The notes below the pieces were generated by a model that was given only the letters and a program-made list of their open reading frames with translations, did no database searches and had not been told where the DNA came from. A stretch of 64,000 nucleotides of DNA from Streptomyces sp. CB00455 (GTDB taxonomy: Bacteria > Actinomycetota > Actinomycetes > Streptomycetales > Streptomycetaceae): NCBI RefSeq assembly GCF_001905445.1, contig NZ_LIVQ01000001.1, positions 620,001 through 684,000 on the forward strand. The letters run 5' to 3'. Both the position numbers and the translations under genes were made by a program. Positions 16,365-24,592 of the stretch are shown piece by piece; position 1 is the stretch's first letter; each line of letters starts with the position of its first letter.

Positions 16365-16779
16365 CTCCGGACCGGCCCGGCCCTGGCGGCGGCCCAGTCG
16401 GAGGCCGCGATCCTGCTGCGCGACCCGCTCGCGCGGCTGCCGGCCCGGCCGGCGCTGTGGGCTCCGGTCGCCGCGATCAACCTGTGTGCGATGACGGTCC
16501 TGTGCTGGCACCAGACGGCCATGCCGGCCGCGGCCGTGCCCGGTTCCTTCGCGGGCGGGCTCGCGGGCCTGACGACGGCGCCGGACCCACCGGGCTGGAT
16601 CGCGGCGCGCCTCGCGTGGATGCCGGTCTTCGCGGCGCTGCTGGTGGGCATCGCGCGGTACGCCCGCCGGTTCGAGGGCCGGCCGCGGGCGCGGCCCGCG
16701 GCGGGGCGACGGCCGTGCGCGGGCCGTGGCCGGTCTGCTGCGCGCCGGCTTCCCGGTGTTCGCGCTGGGCCTGGCGTAG
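16365..16779 (+). pseudogene. C-terminal remnant of an acyltransferase-3 family membrane protein
   Basis: Recognisable tail of an OatA-like acyltransferase: AAILLRDPLARLPARPALW, AINLCAMTVLCWHQTA, TAPDPPGWIAARLAWMPVFA, YARRFEGR; then, after a frameshift near 16710, RAVAGLLRAGFPVFALGLA and TAG at 16777. The N-terminal ~300 residues expected for the family are absent. The fragment abuts another gene tail on the opposite strand, pointing to a deletion or rearrangement junction near 16340-16390. Confidence 0.65.
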
Positions 16780-16792
16780 CGCGCGGCACATG

Positions 16793-16830
16793 ACGAGAGC
16801 GCCGCTCCCCGCGGGGAGCGGCGCTCTCGT
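16793..16830. terminator. 38-bp perfect palindrome, bidirectional terminator
   Basis: Arms ACGAGAGCGCCGCTCCCC and its exact complement around a GC centre. It lies between the acyltransferase remnant (+) and the DUF350 gene (-), where both would end. Confidence 0.9.
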
Positions 16831-16865
16831 CGTGTCGTGCGGGGACTCGCGCGCCCCGCGACGTA

Positions 16866-16903
16866 AGGCGTGAGGCGTGAGGCGTCAGGCGTCAGGCGTC
16901 AGG
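16866..16903. repeat. Heptanucleotide tandem repeat crossing a stop codon
   Basis: Five copies of GGCGTSA (two GGCGTGA, three GGCGTCA) followed by GGCGATC. The TCA giving the stop of the DUF350 gene (16899-16901) lies in or next to the last repeat, so slippage could change the protein's end. Confidence 0.8.
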
Positions 16904-17321
16904 CGATCGAGGCCGCCACGATCGCGGCGACGGCGAGGTTGCAGGAGGCCGTGACCCAGACCGCCGGGTGCGGCTCGGGATCCACGACTATGGCACCGAG
17001 CTTGCCCGGGGTCACCAGGTCGAGCACGAGGAAGGCGACCGCCATCAGCACGAGGCCGAGCACGCCGAAGGCCGCGGTGGACAGCAGGCCCTTGCCGAAG
17101 TCGTCGTACGTGGTCCAGATCGAGGTGAAGACGATGCCGCCGATGCCGAGGAGGGCGGAGCTGAGCAGGAGGGCGGCATTGCGGTTGCGCTCCTCCCAGA
17201 TCTGCTTGGGGAGCTTCCCGGGCGTCAGCACGTCCACCAGGACGATGCCGAGGATCAGCAGGACCAGGCCGAGGGCGCCGTAGGCACTCGTGCGGCCAAG
17301 GCCGTTGACGATGTCGCTCAT
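16899..17321 (-). CDS. DUF350 family membrane protein
   Basis: 140 aa with four predicted helices in two similar halves: YGALGLVLLILGIVLVDVLTPGKLPKQIW, AALLLSSALLGIGGIVFTSIW, AAFGVLGLVLMAVAFLVLDLVTPGKLGAIV, VTASCNLAVAAIVAASIA. The duplicated DxLTPGKL motif is the hallmark of DUF350. Function unknown; relatives often sit near ATP-grasp or glutathionylspermidine-synthase-like genes. It is divergent from an ATP-grasp fusion gene 96 bp away, which fits that association. Confidence 0.85.
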   Translation of the reverse strand: MSDIVNGLGRTSAYGALGLVLLILGIVLVDVLTPGKLPKQIWEERNRNAALLLSSALLGIGGIVFTSIWTTYDDFGKGLLSTAAFGVLGLVLMAVAFLVLDLVTPGKLGAIVVDPEPHPAVWVTASCNLAVAAIVAASIA

Positions 17322-17417
17322 TGAGAAGCCTGTCTGCGCGGGGGTGGGATAAGCATGTGCCGTGGGGAGGCCGAATGTATCGCACGGCCTCGGCCCCTTC
17401 CATCGGGAGGTCAGGAC

Positions 17418-19424
17418 ATGGCAGAGCTCAGGGCCGCGCGCGTGGACCAGGCGGAGGCACTGACCGGGCTGGTACGGCGGTCCAAGGCGTACTGGGGGTA
17501 CGGGCCCGACTTCCTGGACGCCTGCGCGCCGGAACTGCGGATCCGGCCCGACGAGGTGACGGCGCGCCGGATCGTGGTGGCGCAGGACGCCGGGGGGAGG
17601 GTGCTCGGGCTCGCCTCCCTGGAGGGCTCGGCCCCGCGGGCGGCGCTCGGGCTGCTGTTCGTGGAGCCGCGGGCCATCGGCCGGGGGGTGGGCCGGTTGC
17701 TCTACCGGGACGCGCTGCGCCGGGCGGTGGACCTGGGGGTGCGCCGGCTGGTGATCGACGCCGATCCGCACGCGGCCGGCTTCTACCGGGCGATGGGGGC
17801 GGTGGCCGCGCCCGGCGGCCCGGAGGGGCTGGTCCGCTTCGAGGTCGCGCCGGTCCCGCTCGCCGCCTGGGCTCGGGCATGGACCGGGGGCCGGCGCGGC
17901 GTACACGTGGGGAACGTCGCCGAGTTCAACGCGCAGTTCGCCGACGCCTCGCTCGGCCGGGACCAGCGGGCCGCCCACCACTACGCCTGCCTGGCCGCCT
18001 TCTACAGCCCCTACCCGGCGGCGCTGGTGCTGCCGCGGACCGTGTCGCGTCACTGGACCGGGCTGGTCTGCCGCCAGCTGGGGTGGGCCGGGGTCGAGGT
18101 GTTCGACGGCCTGGCGGAGGCCGGTCCCGGCCTCAGCGAGGCCGTACGGGAGCGGCCGGCGCTGGCCGCGCTCCTCACCGCGGCCGGGCTGCCCCTCGTA
18201 CCGTGGGGGCGGACGCGGCAGTTCGCCCTGCTGTCGGGCCGGCCGTGGCGCGAGGGGGAACTGCGGTACGAGTCGAAGTCCGCGGCGCACGGGCTCTTCG
18301 CGCGGATCCTGTCGGACGGCGGCCATCCGGGGATCGTGTTGCCGGCGCAGTGGCGGCCCCGTACCCGGTGGGGGGCGGCGCGGCTGGTGGCCGCGCGCGC
18401 CGGGGCGGGCGAGAGCACTGTTCTGAAATCGGAGCACGGGGTCGGGGGTTCGGGGACCACGGTGCTGACGCCCGGCTCGATCCGCGCGGCCGGCGGGGCA
18501 CGGGCCGCGCTGCGGCACCTTCCGCGCGGGCCGCTGCTGGTGGAGGAGTTCGTGGGCGGCCCGGACGGGGCGGACGGGCCGGACGGGCCGGGCCGGGCGG
18601 AGGGGCCGGCCGAACCGGATACGCCCCCCGGACCGGGTGTGTCGTCCGGACCGGATGCGCCGTCCGGACCCGCGTGGGGCGACTGCCCGCGGGATCTGAC
18701 GTACGACGGCTTCGTGGACGCAGACGGCGGGTTGCACTCGGTCGGGGCGGCTGTCATGGACGTCGAGGACGGCGGTTACCGGGGGGCGACGGTGGGCCCC
18801 GGTGTGGTGCCCGGGTGGGCGCGCGGGCCGTTGCTGGCCTTCGGGGAGGCGGTGGGGCGGGAGTTGGCGGCCGACGGCTACCGGGGCTGGTTCGACGTGG
18901 ACTTCGTCACCGACGGAGCGGGGCGGCTGGCGCCGACCGAGACGAACCTGCGGCTGACCGGGCCGTCGGTCGCCTTCCTGGTGGCGGCCCGGCTCGACGT
19001 GCTGCGGGGCGCGGGGCACCTCGTACGGATCGCCGACCGGGTGGAGCTGGGCGCGCGGCTGCCGGAAGCGCAGCTGGACGAGCTGTGCGAGGGCCTGGCC
19101 CGGGAGTGCGCGGAGATGGGGGCGGTGTTCGTCCCCGCGATCCCGACGGCCGCCTTCGACCCGGCGCCCTGGATCGCCGTCCTGGTCGCCGCGCACGGCA
19201 GGGAGGTATTGGACGCGGCCGAGGCGCTGATCCGGGCGCGGGTCCTGGCAGTCGGCGACGGGTTCGAGATCGCATTCGCATCCGGATCCGGGTCCGGGTC
19301 CGGGTCCGGGTACGGGTCCGGGTACGGGCCCACGGCAAACGGCTTCGCCGCCGGGCCCGGCGGCGCGGCGCGAGCCGGTCAGTCGCCGAAGTCGAAGTGG
19401 TGGGTGCGCCGCCGGGCGACGTAG
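17418..19424 (+). CDS. GNAT acetyltransferase / ATP-grasp ligase fusion
   Basis: 668 aa. Residues 1-140 are a GNAT domain with acetyl-CoA loop RAIGRGVGRLLYRDALRRA and GFYRAMGA. Residues ~160-530 form a pre-ATP-grasp plus ATP-grasp unit: NVAEFNAQF..., phosphate-binding Lys337 and Gly loop VLKSEHGVGGSG, EEF (376-378), and metal/substrate residues FDVDFV and PTETNLRLTG (Glu508, Asn510). It probably joins a carboxylate to an amine through an acyl phosphate, with acetylation of substrate or product by the GNAT part. Two low-complexity inserts occur: GPDGADGPDG... (380-420) and SGSGSGSGYGSGYG near the end. Start set by GGAGG upstream of ATG. Its last 46 bases overlap the convergent adenylation-like gene. 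A pheganomycin-type peptide ligase is a possible relative. Confidence 0.85.
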   Translation: MAELRAARVDQAEALTGLVRRSKAYWGYGPDFLDACAPELRIRPDEVTARRIVVAQDAGGRVLGLASLEGSAPRAALGLLFVEPRAIGRGVGRLLYRDALRRAVDLGVRRLVIDADPHAAGFYRAMGAVAAPGGPEGLVRFEVAPVPLAAWARAWTGGRRGVHVGNVAEFNAQFADASLGRDQRAAHHYACLAAFYSPYPAALVLPRTVSRHWTGLVCRQLGWAGVEVFDGLAEAGPGLSEAVRERPALAALLTAAGLPLVPWGRTRQFALLSGRPWREGELRYESKSAAHGLFARILSDGGHPGIVLPAQWRPRTRWGAARLVAARAGAGESTVLKSEHGVGGSGTTVLTPGSIRAAGGARAALRHLPRGPLLVEEFVGGPDGADGPDGPGRAEGPAEPDTPPGPGVSSGPDAPSGPAWGDCPRDLTYDGFVDADGGLHSVGAAVMDVEDGGYRGATVGPGVVPGWARGPLLAFGEAVGRELAADGYRGWFDVDFVTDGAGRLAPTETNLRLTGPSVAFLVAARLDVLRGAGHLVRIADRVELGARLPEAQLDELCEGLARECAEMGAVFVPAIPTAAFDPAPWIAVLVAAHGREVLDAAEALIRARVLAVGDGFEIAFASGSGSGSGSGYGSGYGPTANGFAAGPGGAARAGQSPKSKWWVRRRAT

Positions 19425-21514
19425 TAGGCCACCACCGCGGCGGCGATCATCAGCGGGACGTTGAAGGTGTAGACGAGGGCGGCCTGGCGGGGCCAGTCGT
19501 GCTTGGCTGCGAGCCGGTACAGGTTGTCCTGGGGCCACCAGGCGACCAGCAGGTAGACGATGGCGAGGTGGGCGGCCTTCGTGAGGAACCGTCCGTGGCC
19601 CTGGGCCGGCATCCGGGCGCGGCCGGCGAACAGGAAGACCACCCCGAGGCCGAAGGCCAGACACTCGAACAGGTAGAGGACGTTGAAAAGGAACGCCCAG
19701 GGCTGCGGCACGCCCGTGACGTCGGTCGAGCCGGGCCACAGGGCGAACGTGGTGCCCCAGGCGATGCCGCCGAGCAGGATCGACCCACAGCCCAGTACGC
19801 AGGACAGCGACTGCTGCCCGGCGTGGGGGGCGCCGCCGTACTTGCCGGAGCTGCGCGGGCCGGCGTGCGCGGCCCCCGGCCGGGCCGGCTGGGGCAGGGC
19901 GTCGCGGTCCTCCTGGCCGGCCGCCGTGCGGGGCAGCGCGCGCAGCCGCACCACGGCGCGGGGCCGCTCCCCGGCGGGCAGCCGGTCCGCGAGGTGCTCG
20001 CGCAGCGCTTCGGCATCCGGCAGGCCGGCGCCCGGGGGGCTGGAGGGGTCCGCGGCCGGCGGGACGAGGTACGCGACCAGGCGCGGCACCTGCGCGGAGC
20101 CGGGGACGGCGCTCACGATCGCCCCGCCGACGCCTTCGTGGCCGCGGATGACGGATTCGACGCGGTGCGGGTCCAGGGTGCGGCCGGCCAGGGTGATGCG
20201 GTCGCGGAGCCGGCCGCCGAACTCCAGCAGTCCGTCACTGCGGAGCCGGGCGAGGTCCCCGGTGGGGATCGCGTCACCGCCGTCGGGCGGGGTGAGGTGG
20301 ACCTGGCCGTCGCGCAGGTCCACGCGGAAGCCGGGGAAAGGGGTGCCGAGGAGGCAGAGCTGTTCCGGATCGTCGACGGGGCCGGACAGCTGGGGCAGTT
20401 CGAACCGGGTGCCGGTGCCCGCCGTCTCGGTGGGCCCGTAGACACCGATCAGCCGTGCGCCGGTCCGCAGCCTCCCTTGCAGGGCTGCCTGTTCGTCGAG
20501 GTAGAGCCGGTCGCCGGTGACGGTGACCAGGCGCAGTGCGCGCGGTCCGGCGGAGGCCGCAGCCCGGGCCTTGGGGACGCCGGCGGGCGCCGCGGGCCGG
20601 GGGACGGGGCCCTCCAGGAGCAGCCGGGCCGCGCCGGCGGGGTCGGTGTGCAGGACGGACACCTGCTCGGCATCGATGGCGCGGCGGATCGCCTCGGGTT
20701 CCCACGGTGCGCGCTCGGGCACGACGAGGCTCCCGCCCGCGCACAGTGCCTTGGTCCAGCCCGCCGCGAAGGCGGTGACGGCGGATCCGGCGGTGATCAG
20801 GTGGCGGTCCTGCGGGGTCGGGTGGGCCACCTCCGCCCAGCTGTCGTGTGCGGCGAGCAGCCGCGCGTGACTGACGGGGACCGGGCGGGGCACCGCACCC
20901 CCGGTGAAGAGGTACGCCGCGGTCCGCTCGTGCGCGGGCCAGGCGGACGCCGGCCGGGCGGGCGGCGCCGTGGAGCGGGCCGCGATCTCGGCCGCCTCCG
21001 CCCCGAGGCGGACCACCCGCAGCCCGCGGCCGCCGTCGAGGCGCGCCTGGTGGGCGGCGTGCGTGAGCAGCGCGAAGGGACGGACCGCGGCGAGCTGGCG
21101 CTGCCCGGTGTGCGGCGCCTCGACGTCGATGACGGTGTAGGCCGCCCCGGCCTTGAGTGCGGCGAGGACGGCGACGAGGAGTTCGGCCTGCCGGTCTGTC
21201 CCCACGGCGACGAGGCCGCCGGGCGGCAGTCCGGCGTCGAGCAGGTGGTGAGCCAACTGGTTCGCGCGGGCTTCGAGTTCGCCGTAGGTGAGGCTGTCCG
21301 GACCGGCCGTGACGGCGCGGGAGCCGGGGGCCCGGCGCACCCACCGCTCGAAACGCTCCAGGACGGTGTCCGACGGCTCGTGGGTGTCCGTGGTGGCGGC
21401 TGCGTCCCTGCTCGCTGCGGTGTCTGCGGCGGAGGCGCTGTGTGTGACGGAAGCGTTGTCTTCGGCGGCTTCGGGCTGTCCGGCTGAGCCGGTGGGCTCG
21501 GATCCCAGCGTCAT
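19379..21514 (-). CDS. Adenylation-domain-like protein with C-terminal membrane domain
   Basis: 711 aa. Residues 50-545 follow the NRPS adenylation fold: LTYGELEARANQLAHHL (A1), LKAGAAYTVID (A2), GVYGPTET (A5), PTGDLARLRSDGLLEFGGRL (A7/A8). Two key spots are degenerate. A3 reads YLFTGGAVPRPVPVSH instead of YTSGTTGxPKG, and A10 reads PRTAAGQEDRDAL, so the catalytic lysine of GKxDR is Gln534. After an unstructured stretch come four hydrophobic helices (~570-590, 605-630, 645-660, 680-700) and a basic/His tail. No carrier-protein domain. Either a weak adenylate former or a non-catalytic membrane partner. Start at MTLGSEPTGS has no good ribosome site; an in-frame ATG lies at about 21641. Confidence 0.8.
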   Translation of the reverse strand: MTLGSEPTGSAGQPEAAEDNASVTHSASAADTAASRDAAATTDTHEPSDTVLERFERWVRRAPGSRAVTAGPDSLTYGELEARANQLAHHLLDAGLPPGGLVAVGTDRQAELLVAVLAALKAGAAYTVIDVEAPHTGQRQLAAVRPFALLTHAAHQARLDGGRGLRVVRLGAEAAEIAARSTAPPARPASAWPAHERTAAYLFTGGAVPRPVPVSHARLLAAHDSWAEVAHPTPQDRHLITAGSAVTAFAAGWTKALCAGGSLVVPERAPWEPEAIRRAIDAEQVSVLHTDPAGAARLLLEGPVPRPAAPAGVPKARAAASAGPRALRLVTVTGDRLYLDEQAALQGRLRTGARLIGVYGPTETAGTGTRFELPQLSGPVDDPEQLCLLGTPFPGFRVDLRDGQVHLTPPDGGDAIPTGDLARLRSDGLLEFGGRLRDRITLAGRTLDPHRVESVIRGHEGVGGAIVSAVPGSAQVPRLVAYLVPPAADPSSPPGAGLPDAEALREHLADRLPAGERPRAVVRLRALPRTAAGQEDRDALPQPARPGAAHAGPRSSGKYGGAPHAGQQSLSCVLGCGSILLGGIAWGTTFALWPGSTDVTGVPQPWAFLFNVLYLFECLAFGLGVVFLFAGRARMPAQGHGRFLTKAAHLAIVYLLVAWWPQDNLYRLAAKHDWPRQAALVYTFNVPLMIAAAVVAYYVARRRTHHFDFGD

Positions 21515-21614
21515 GGACCGATGATGCCACCGGGTACCGGTGGCGGAAGAGGGACGGGAAAAATCCTCATACGAGCGGGAGTTGGACTCGGGAAGGGCAG
21601 GCCGGCGGAAAACC

Positions 21615-21643
21615 TTGACCTGAAGTTTGGTTGAGGTCATACC
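21615..21643 (+). promoter_or_regulatory. MerR-type promoter/operator of the ABC transporter gene
   Basis: TTGACC (-35, 21615-21620) and CATACC (-10, 21638-21643) flank a 17-bp spacer containing the symmetric ACCTGAA...TTGAGGT (21618-21637), the pattern bound by MerR/SoxR-type activators inside the spacer. The predicted transcription start is at about 21650, only 3-9 bases before ATG at 21653/21659, so the mRNA is probably leaderless or nearly so. Confidence 0.65.
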
Positions 21644-21652
21644 GTTTCGGCC

Positions 21653-23590
21653 ATGGACATGGAAGTCACCGCTTGGACATCGCTGCACAGCGCGATCAAC
21701 GCCCAGCAGGACCGGCGCCCGGTCTCCCGGGCGAGCCTGCGCCGGGTCGCCGCCTTCGCCCGCCCGCACCGCCGCGGGCTCACCCTCTTCCTGCTGCTCA
21801 GCATGGTCACGGCGCTGCTGGCGGTGGCCACCCCCGTACTCGCCAGCCGCATCGTGGACGCCATCGTCGGCGGCCGGGACAGCGGCACGGTCACCCGCCT
21901 CGCCCTGCTCATCGCGGTGATCGCGGTCGCCGAGGCGGCCCTGGGACTGCTGACCCGCCGGCTCTCCGCCACCCTCGGCGAGGGGCTCATCCTCGACCTG
22001 CGGACGGCCGTCTTCGACCACGTGCAGCGGATGCCGGTCGCGTTCTTCACCCGGACCCGCACCGGGGCCCTGGTCAGCCGCCTCAACAACGATGTGATCG
22101 GCGCGCAGCGGGCGTTCAGCAACACCCTGTCCGGGGTGGTCGCCAACACGGTGACCCTGCTGCTGACGCTCGCCGTGATGCTGAGCATCTCCTGGCAGAT
22201 CACCCTGCTGGCGCTGGTGCTGCTGCCGGTGTTCGTCCTGCCGGCCCGCCGGATGGGGGCCCGGATGGCGGCCATGCAGCGCGAGGCGTCCGCGCTCAAC
22301 GCGGCGATGGGCACCCAGATGACCGAGCGGTTCTCCGCTCCCGGCGCGACGCTGGTCAAGCTGTTCGGGCGGCCCGCCGACGAGTCCGCCGAGTTCGCGG
22401 CCCGGGCGGCGCGGGTGCGGGACATCGGGATCCGTACGGCGATGGCGCAGTCGGCGTTCATCACCGCCCTGACCCTGGTCTCGGCGCTGGCCCTGGCGCT
22501 CGTCTACGGACTCGGCGGCCACTACGCCCTGCGCGGGACCCTGGAGGCAGGTTCGGTCGTCGCCCTGGCGCTGCTTCTGACCCGGCTGTACGCCCCGCTG
22601 ACCGCGCTCGCCGGCGCCCGCGTCGAGGTGATGAGCGCGCTGGTGAGCTTCGAGAGGGTCTTCGAGATCCTCGACCTGAAGCCGCTGATCACCCAGAAGC
22701 CGGATGCCCGTCGGGTCCCGGAGGGTCCGGTGGCGGTCGAGTTCGACGGGGTCTCTTTCGCCTACCCCTCGCCAGAGAAGGTCTCGCTCGCCTCCCTGGA
22801 GGAGGTCGCCACCCTCGACACCCGGGGCGGCACCCCGGTCCTGCACGGGGTCTCCTTCCGGGCGGAGCCCGGGCAGATGGTCGCCCTGGTCGGGTCGTCG
22901 GGGGCGGGCAAGTCGACCATCGCGCAGCTGCTGCCGCGGCTGTACGACGCCGACGAGGGAGCGGTCCGCCTCGGCGGCGTCGACGTACGGGACCTCACGG
23001 CCGACTCGATCCGCGAGACGCTCGGCATGGTCACCCAGGACGGGCACCTCTTCCACGAGTCGGTCCGGGCCAATCTGCTGCTGGCCCGCCCGGAGGCGGG
23101 CGAGGAGGAGATCTGGGAGGCCTTGCGCCGTTCGCGTCTGGACGGACTGGTCGCCTCGCTGCCGGACGGACTGGACACCGTCGTCGGCGAGCGCGGCTAC
23201 CGGCTGTCGGGCGGGGAGCGGCAGCGGCTGACCATCGCGCGGCTGCTGCTGGCCCGTCAGCGGGTGGTGATCCTCGACGAGGCGACCGCACACCTGGACT
23301 CCACCTCGGAGGCGGCGGTGCAGGAGGCACTGGACGAGGCCCTGGCCGGCCGGACGGCGGTGGTGATCGCGCACCGGCTGTCGACCGTGCAGGCGGCGGA
23401 CCTGATCCTGGTCGTGGAGGACGGGCGGATCGTGGAACGCGGCACGCACACCGAACTGCTGGCGGCGGGCGGCCGGTACGAGGAGCTGTACCGCACCCAG
23501 TTCGCCGCGGCGCAGACGACTGCGCCGGAGGCGGCGCGGGAGGCGGCCGGGCGAGCCACGGGCGGCGCCGCGCCGGTGGCGGGAGCATGA
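21653..23590 (+). CDS. ABC exporter half-transporter (membrane and ATPase domains fused)
   Basis: 645 aa. Residues ~30-330 are a six-helix exporter domain (GLTLFLLLSMVTALLAVATP, TGALVSRLNNDVIGAQRAF, LVSALALALVYGLGG). The C-terminal ATPase has Walker A GSSGAGKST, Q-loop MVTQDGHLFH, signature LSGGERQRLTIARLLL, Walker B VVILDEATAHLD and the H-loop AHRLSTV. It probably works as a homodimer exporting lipids, peptides or drugs. The promoter looks MerR-controlled, suggesting induction by a toxic or oxidative signal. A VOC protein gene follows 74 bp downstream. Confidence 0.93.
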   Translation: MDMEVTAWTSLHSAINAQQDRRPVSRASLRRVAAFARPHRRGLTLFLLLSMVTALLAVATPVLASRIVDAIVGGRDSGTVTRLALLIAVIAVAEAALGLLTRRLSATLGEGLILDLRTAVFDHVQRMPVAFFTRTRTGALVSRLNNDVIGAQRAFSNTLSGVVANTVTLLLTLAVMLSISWQITLLALVLLPVFVLPARRMGARMAAMQREASALNAAMGTQMTERFSAPGATLVKLFGRPADESAEFAARAARVRDIGIRTAMAQSAFITALTLVSALALALVYGLGGHYALRGTLEAGSVVALALLLTRLYAPLTALAGARVEVMSALVSFERVFEILDLKPLITQKPDARRVPEGPVAVEFDGVSFAYPSPEKVSLASLEEVATLDTRGGTPVLHGVSFRAEPGQMVALVGSSGAGKSTIAQLLPRLYDADEGAVRLGGVDVRDLTADSIRETLGMVTQDGHLFHESVRANLLLARPEAGEEEIWEALRRSRLDGLVASLPDGLDTVVGERGYRLSGGERQRLTIARLLLARQRVVILDEATAHLDSTSEAAVQEALDEALAGRTAVVIAHRLSTVQAADLILVVEDGRIVERGTHTELLAAGGRYEELYRTQFAAAQTTAPEAAREAAGRATGGAAPVAGA

Positions 23591-23664
23591 TGGCCGCCGG
23601 GCCCGCGACCCGCGGCCCGACGGCCCCCCACCGGGCCCCGACGATCCTGGAACAGGAGCACTTG

Positions 23665-24051
23665 ATGGACATCAAGCTGGAGCTGGTCGCCGTCCCCGTC
23701 ACCGATGTCGACCGGGCCAAGGCCTTCTACGAGGGGCTCGGCTTCCACGCCGACCACGACGTGACCGTCAGCGAGGACATCCGCTTCGTGCAGCTGACCC
23801 CGCCGGGCTCGGCCTGTTCCATCGCCCTGGGGCGGGGGCTCACCCGGATGGTGCCGGGATCGCTGGACAACATGCAGGTCGTGGTCGCCGACATCGAGGA
23901 GGCGTACGCCGACCTGCGCGGCCGGGGCATCGAGGTGACGGAGATCCAGGACATGCCGTGGGGTTCCTTCGTCTACTTCTCCGACCCGGACGGCAACGGC
24001 TGGGCGGTCCAGCAGACCACTCCCCGCGCCGGCACCGGGAGCCCCGCGTGA
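23665..24051 (+). CDS. VOC family protein (glyoxalase / bleomycin-resistance fold)
   Basis: 128 aa, MDIKLELVAVPVTDVDRAKAFYEGLGF. Two beta-alpha-beta-beta-beta modules; metal-ligand positions are weakly conserved, with the final FVYFSDPDGNGWAVQQ typical of the family. AGGAG lies upstream of the ATG. Probably co-transcribed with the ABC exporter, and may bind or modify the compound that the exporter removes. Confidence 0.9.
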   Translation: MDIKLELVAVPVTDVDRAKAFYEGLGFHADHDVTVSEDIRFVQLTPPGSACSIALGRGLTRMVPGSLDNMQVVVADIEEAYADLRGRGIEVTEIQDMPWGSFVYFSDPDGNGWAVQQTTPRAGTGSPA

Positions 24052-24114
24052 CGCCTCCTGCCCGAACGGTCCGAGCATCACGCTCATGGGGGCGGGGCAC
24101 CTGAACCCGAACTG

Positions 24115-24171
24115 ATGGGCAGCGAACGGGTGAGCATCAGTGCGTTCGCCCGGCGGGTCGGGCTCGCCCCC
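24115..24171 (+). pseudogene. N-terminal stump of a MerR-family regulator
   Basis: The frame from ATG at 24115 begins with SERVSISAFARRVGLAP, which matches the first helix-turn-helix of MerR regulators (usually followed by SALRFYxxxGLL). It then turns into unrelated Arg/Pro-rich sequence (RSPRRLGREEALVSPRP). It lies just downstream of the ABC/VOC genes whose promoter is of MerR type, suggesting that the local regulator was truncated. Confidence 0.5.
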
Positions 24172-24208
24172 AGGTCCCCGAGACGCCTTGGCCGGGAGGA
24201 GGCGCTGG

Positions 24209-24592
24209 TCAGCCCTCGGCCGGCGCGGGAGGCGCGGCCGGTCCGGGGGCGGCGGCCGGCGCCGGGGCCGCGTCGAGTTCCCACGCGTGGCGCTTGAACT
24301 CGCGGCGGAAGTCGGCGTGGTCCTCCCACTGGCGGGCGATGCCGCGCAGCACGTCCCAGTTGTGTTCCACCGACTGGTCGATGACGCGGCGCATGGCCGG
24401 CTCGGCCGACTCCCGCTTCGCGAGGAGGCCCTTGACGGCCGAGGCCTCCAGGACGGCGTTGCGCAGCGCGCGCAGCGCACGGGAGGTGTCGTCCATCCCG
24501 AAGCCGTACTCGCTGCCGGTCTCCGCGTCGAACAGCGGGGTGAGCCGCGCTTCGATGAAGGCGGTGATCCGCTCGAAGTGCTGCACGTCCAT
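24209..24592 (-). CDS. Hypothetical helical protein
   Basis: 127 aa from MDVQHFERITAFIEARL, preceded by GGGAG. Mostly alpha-helical with conserved-looking charged and aromatic positions (TGSEYGFGMDDTSRALRALR, VIDQSVEHNWDVLRGIARQW, DFRREFKRHAWEL), ending in a Pro/Ala tail. Family not recognised. The frame is open upstream to 24784, but that part is Arg-rich and lacks coding character. Confidence 0.75.
   Translation of the reverse strand: MDVQHFERITAFIEARLTPLFDAETGSEYGFGMDDTSRALRALRNAVLEASAVKGLLAKRESAEPAMRRVIDQSVEHNWDVLRGIARQWEDHADFRREFKRHAWELDAAPAPAAAPGPAAPPAPAEG

Noticed and set aside
16899..19739. 946-codon minus-strand open frame ending in DUF350
   Set aside because: Only its last 140 codons are real (DUF350); the rest is antisense to the ATP-grasp fusion.
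23581..23664. Gene start at 23587 (ATGATGGCCGCC) between ABC and VOC
   Set aside because: The frame leads into the VOC protein, but AGGAG and the family N-terminus fix the start at 23665.
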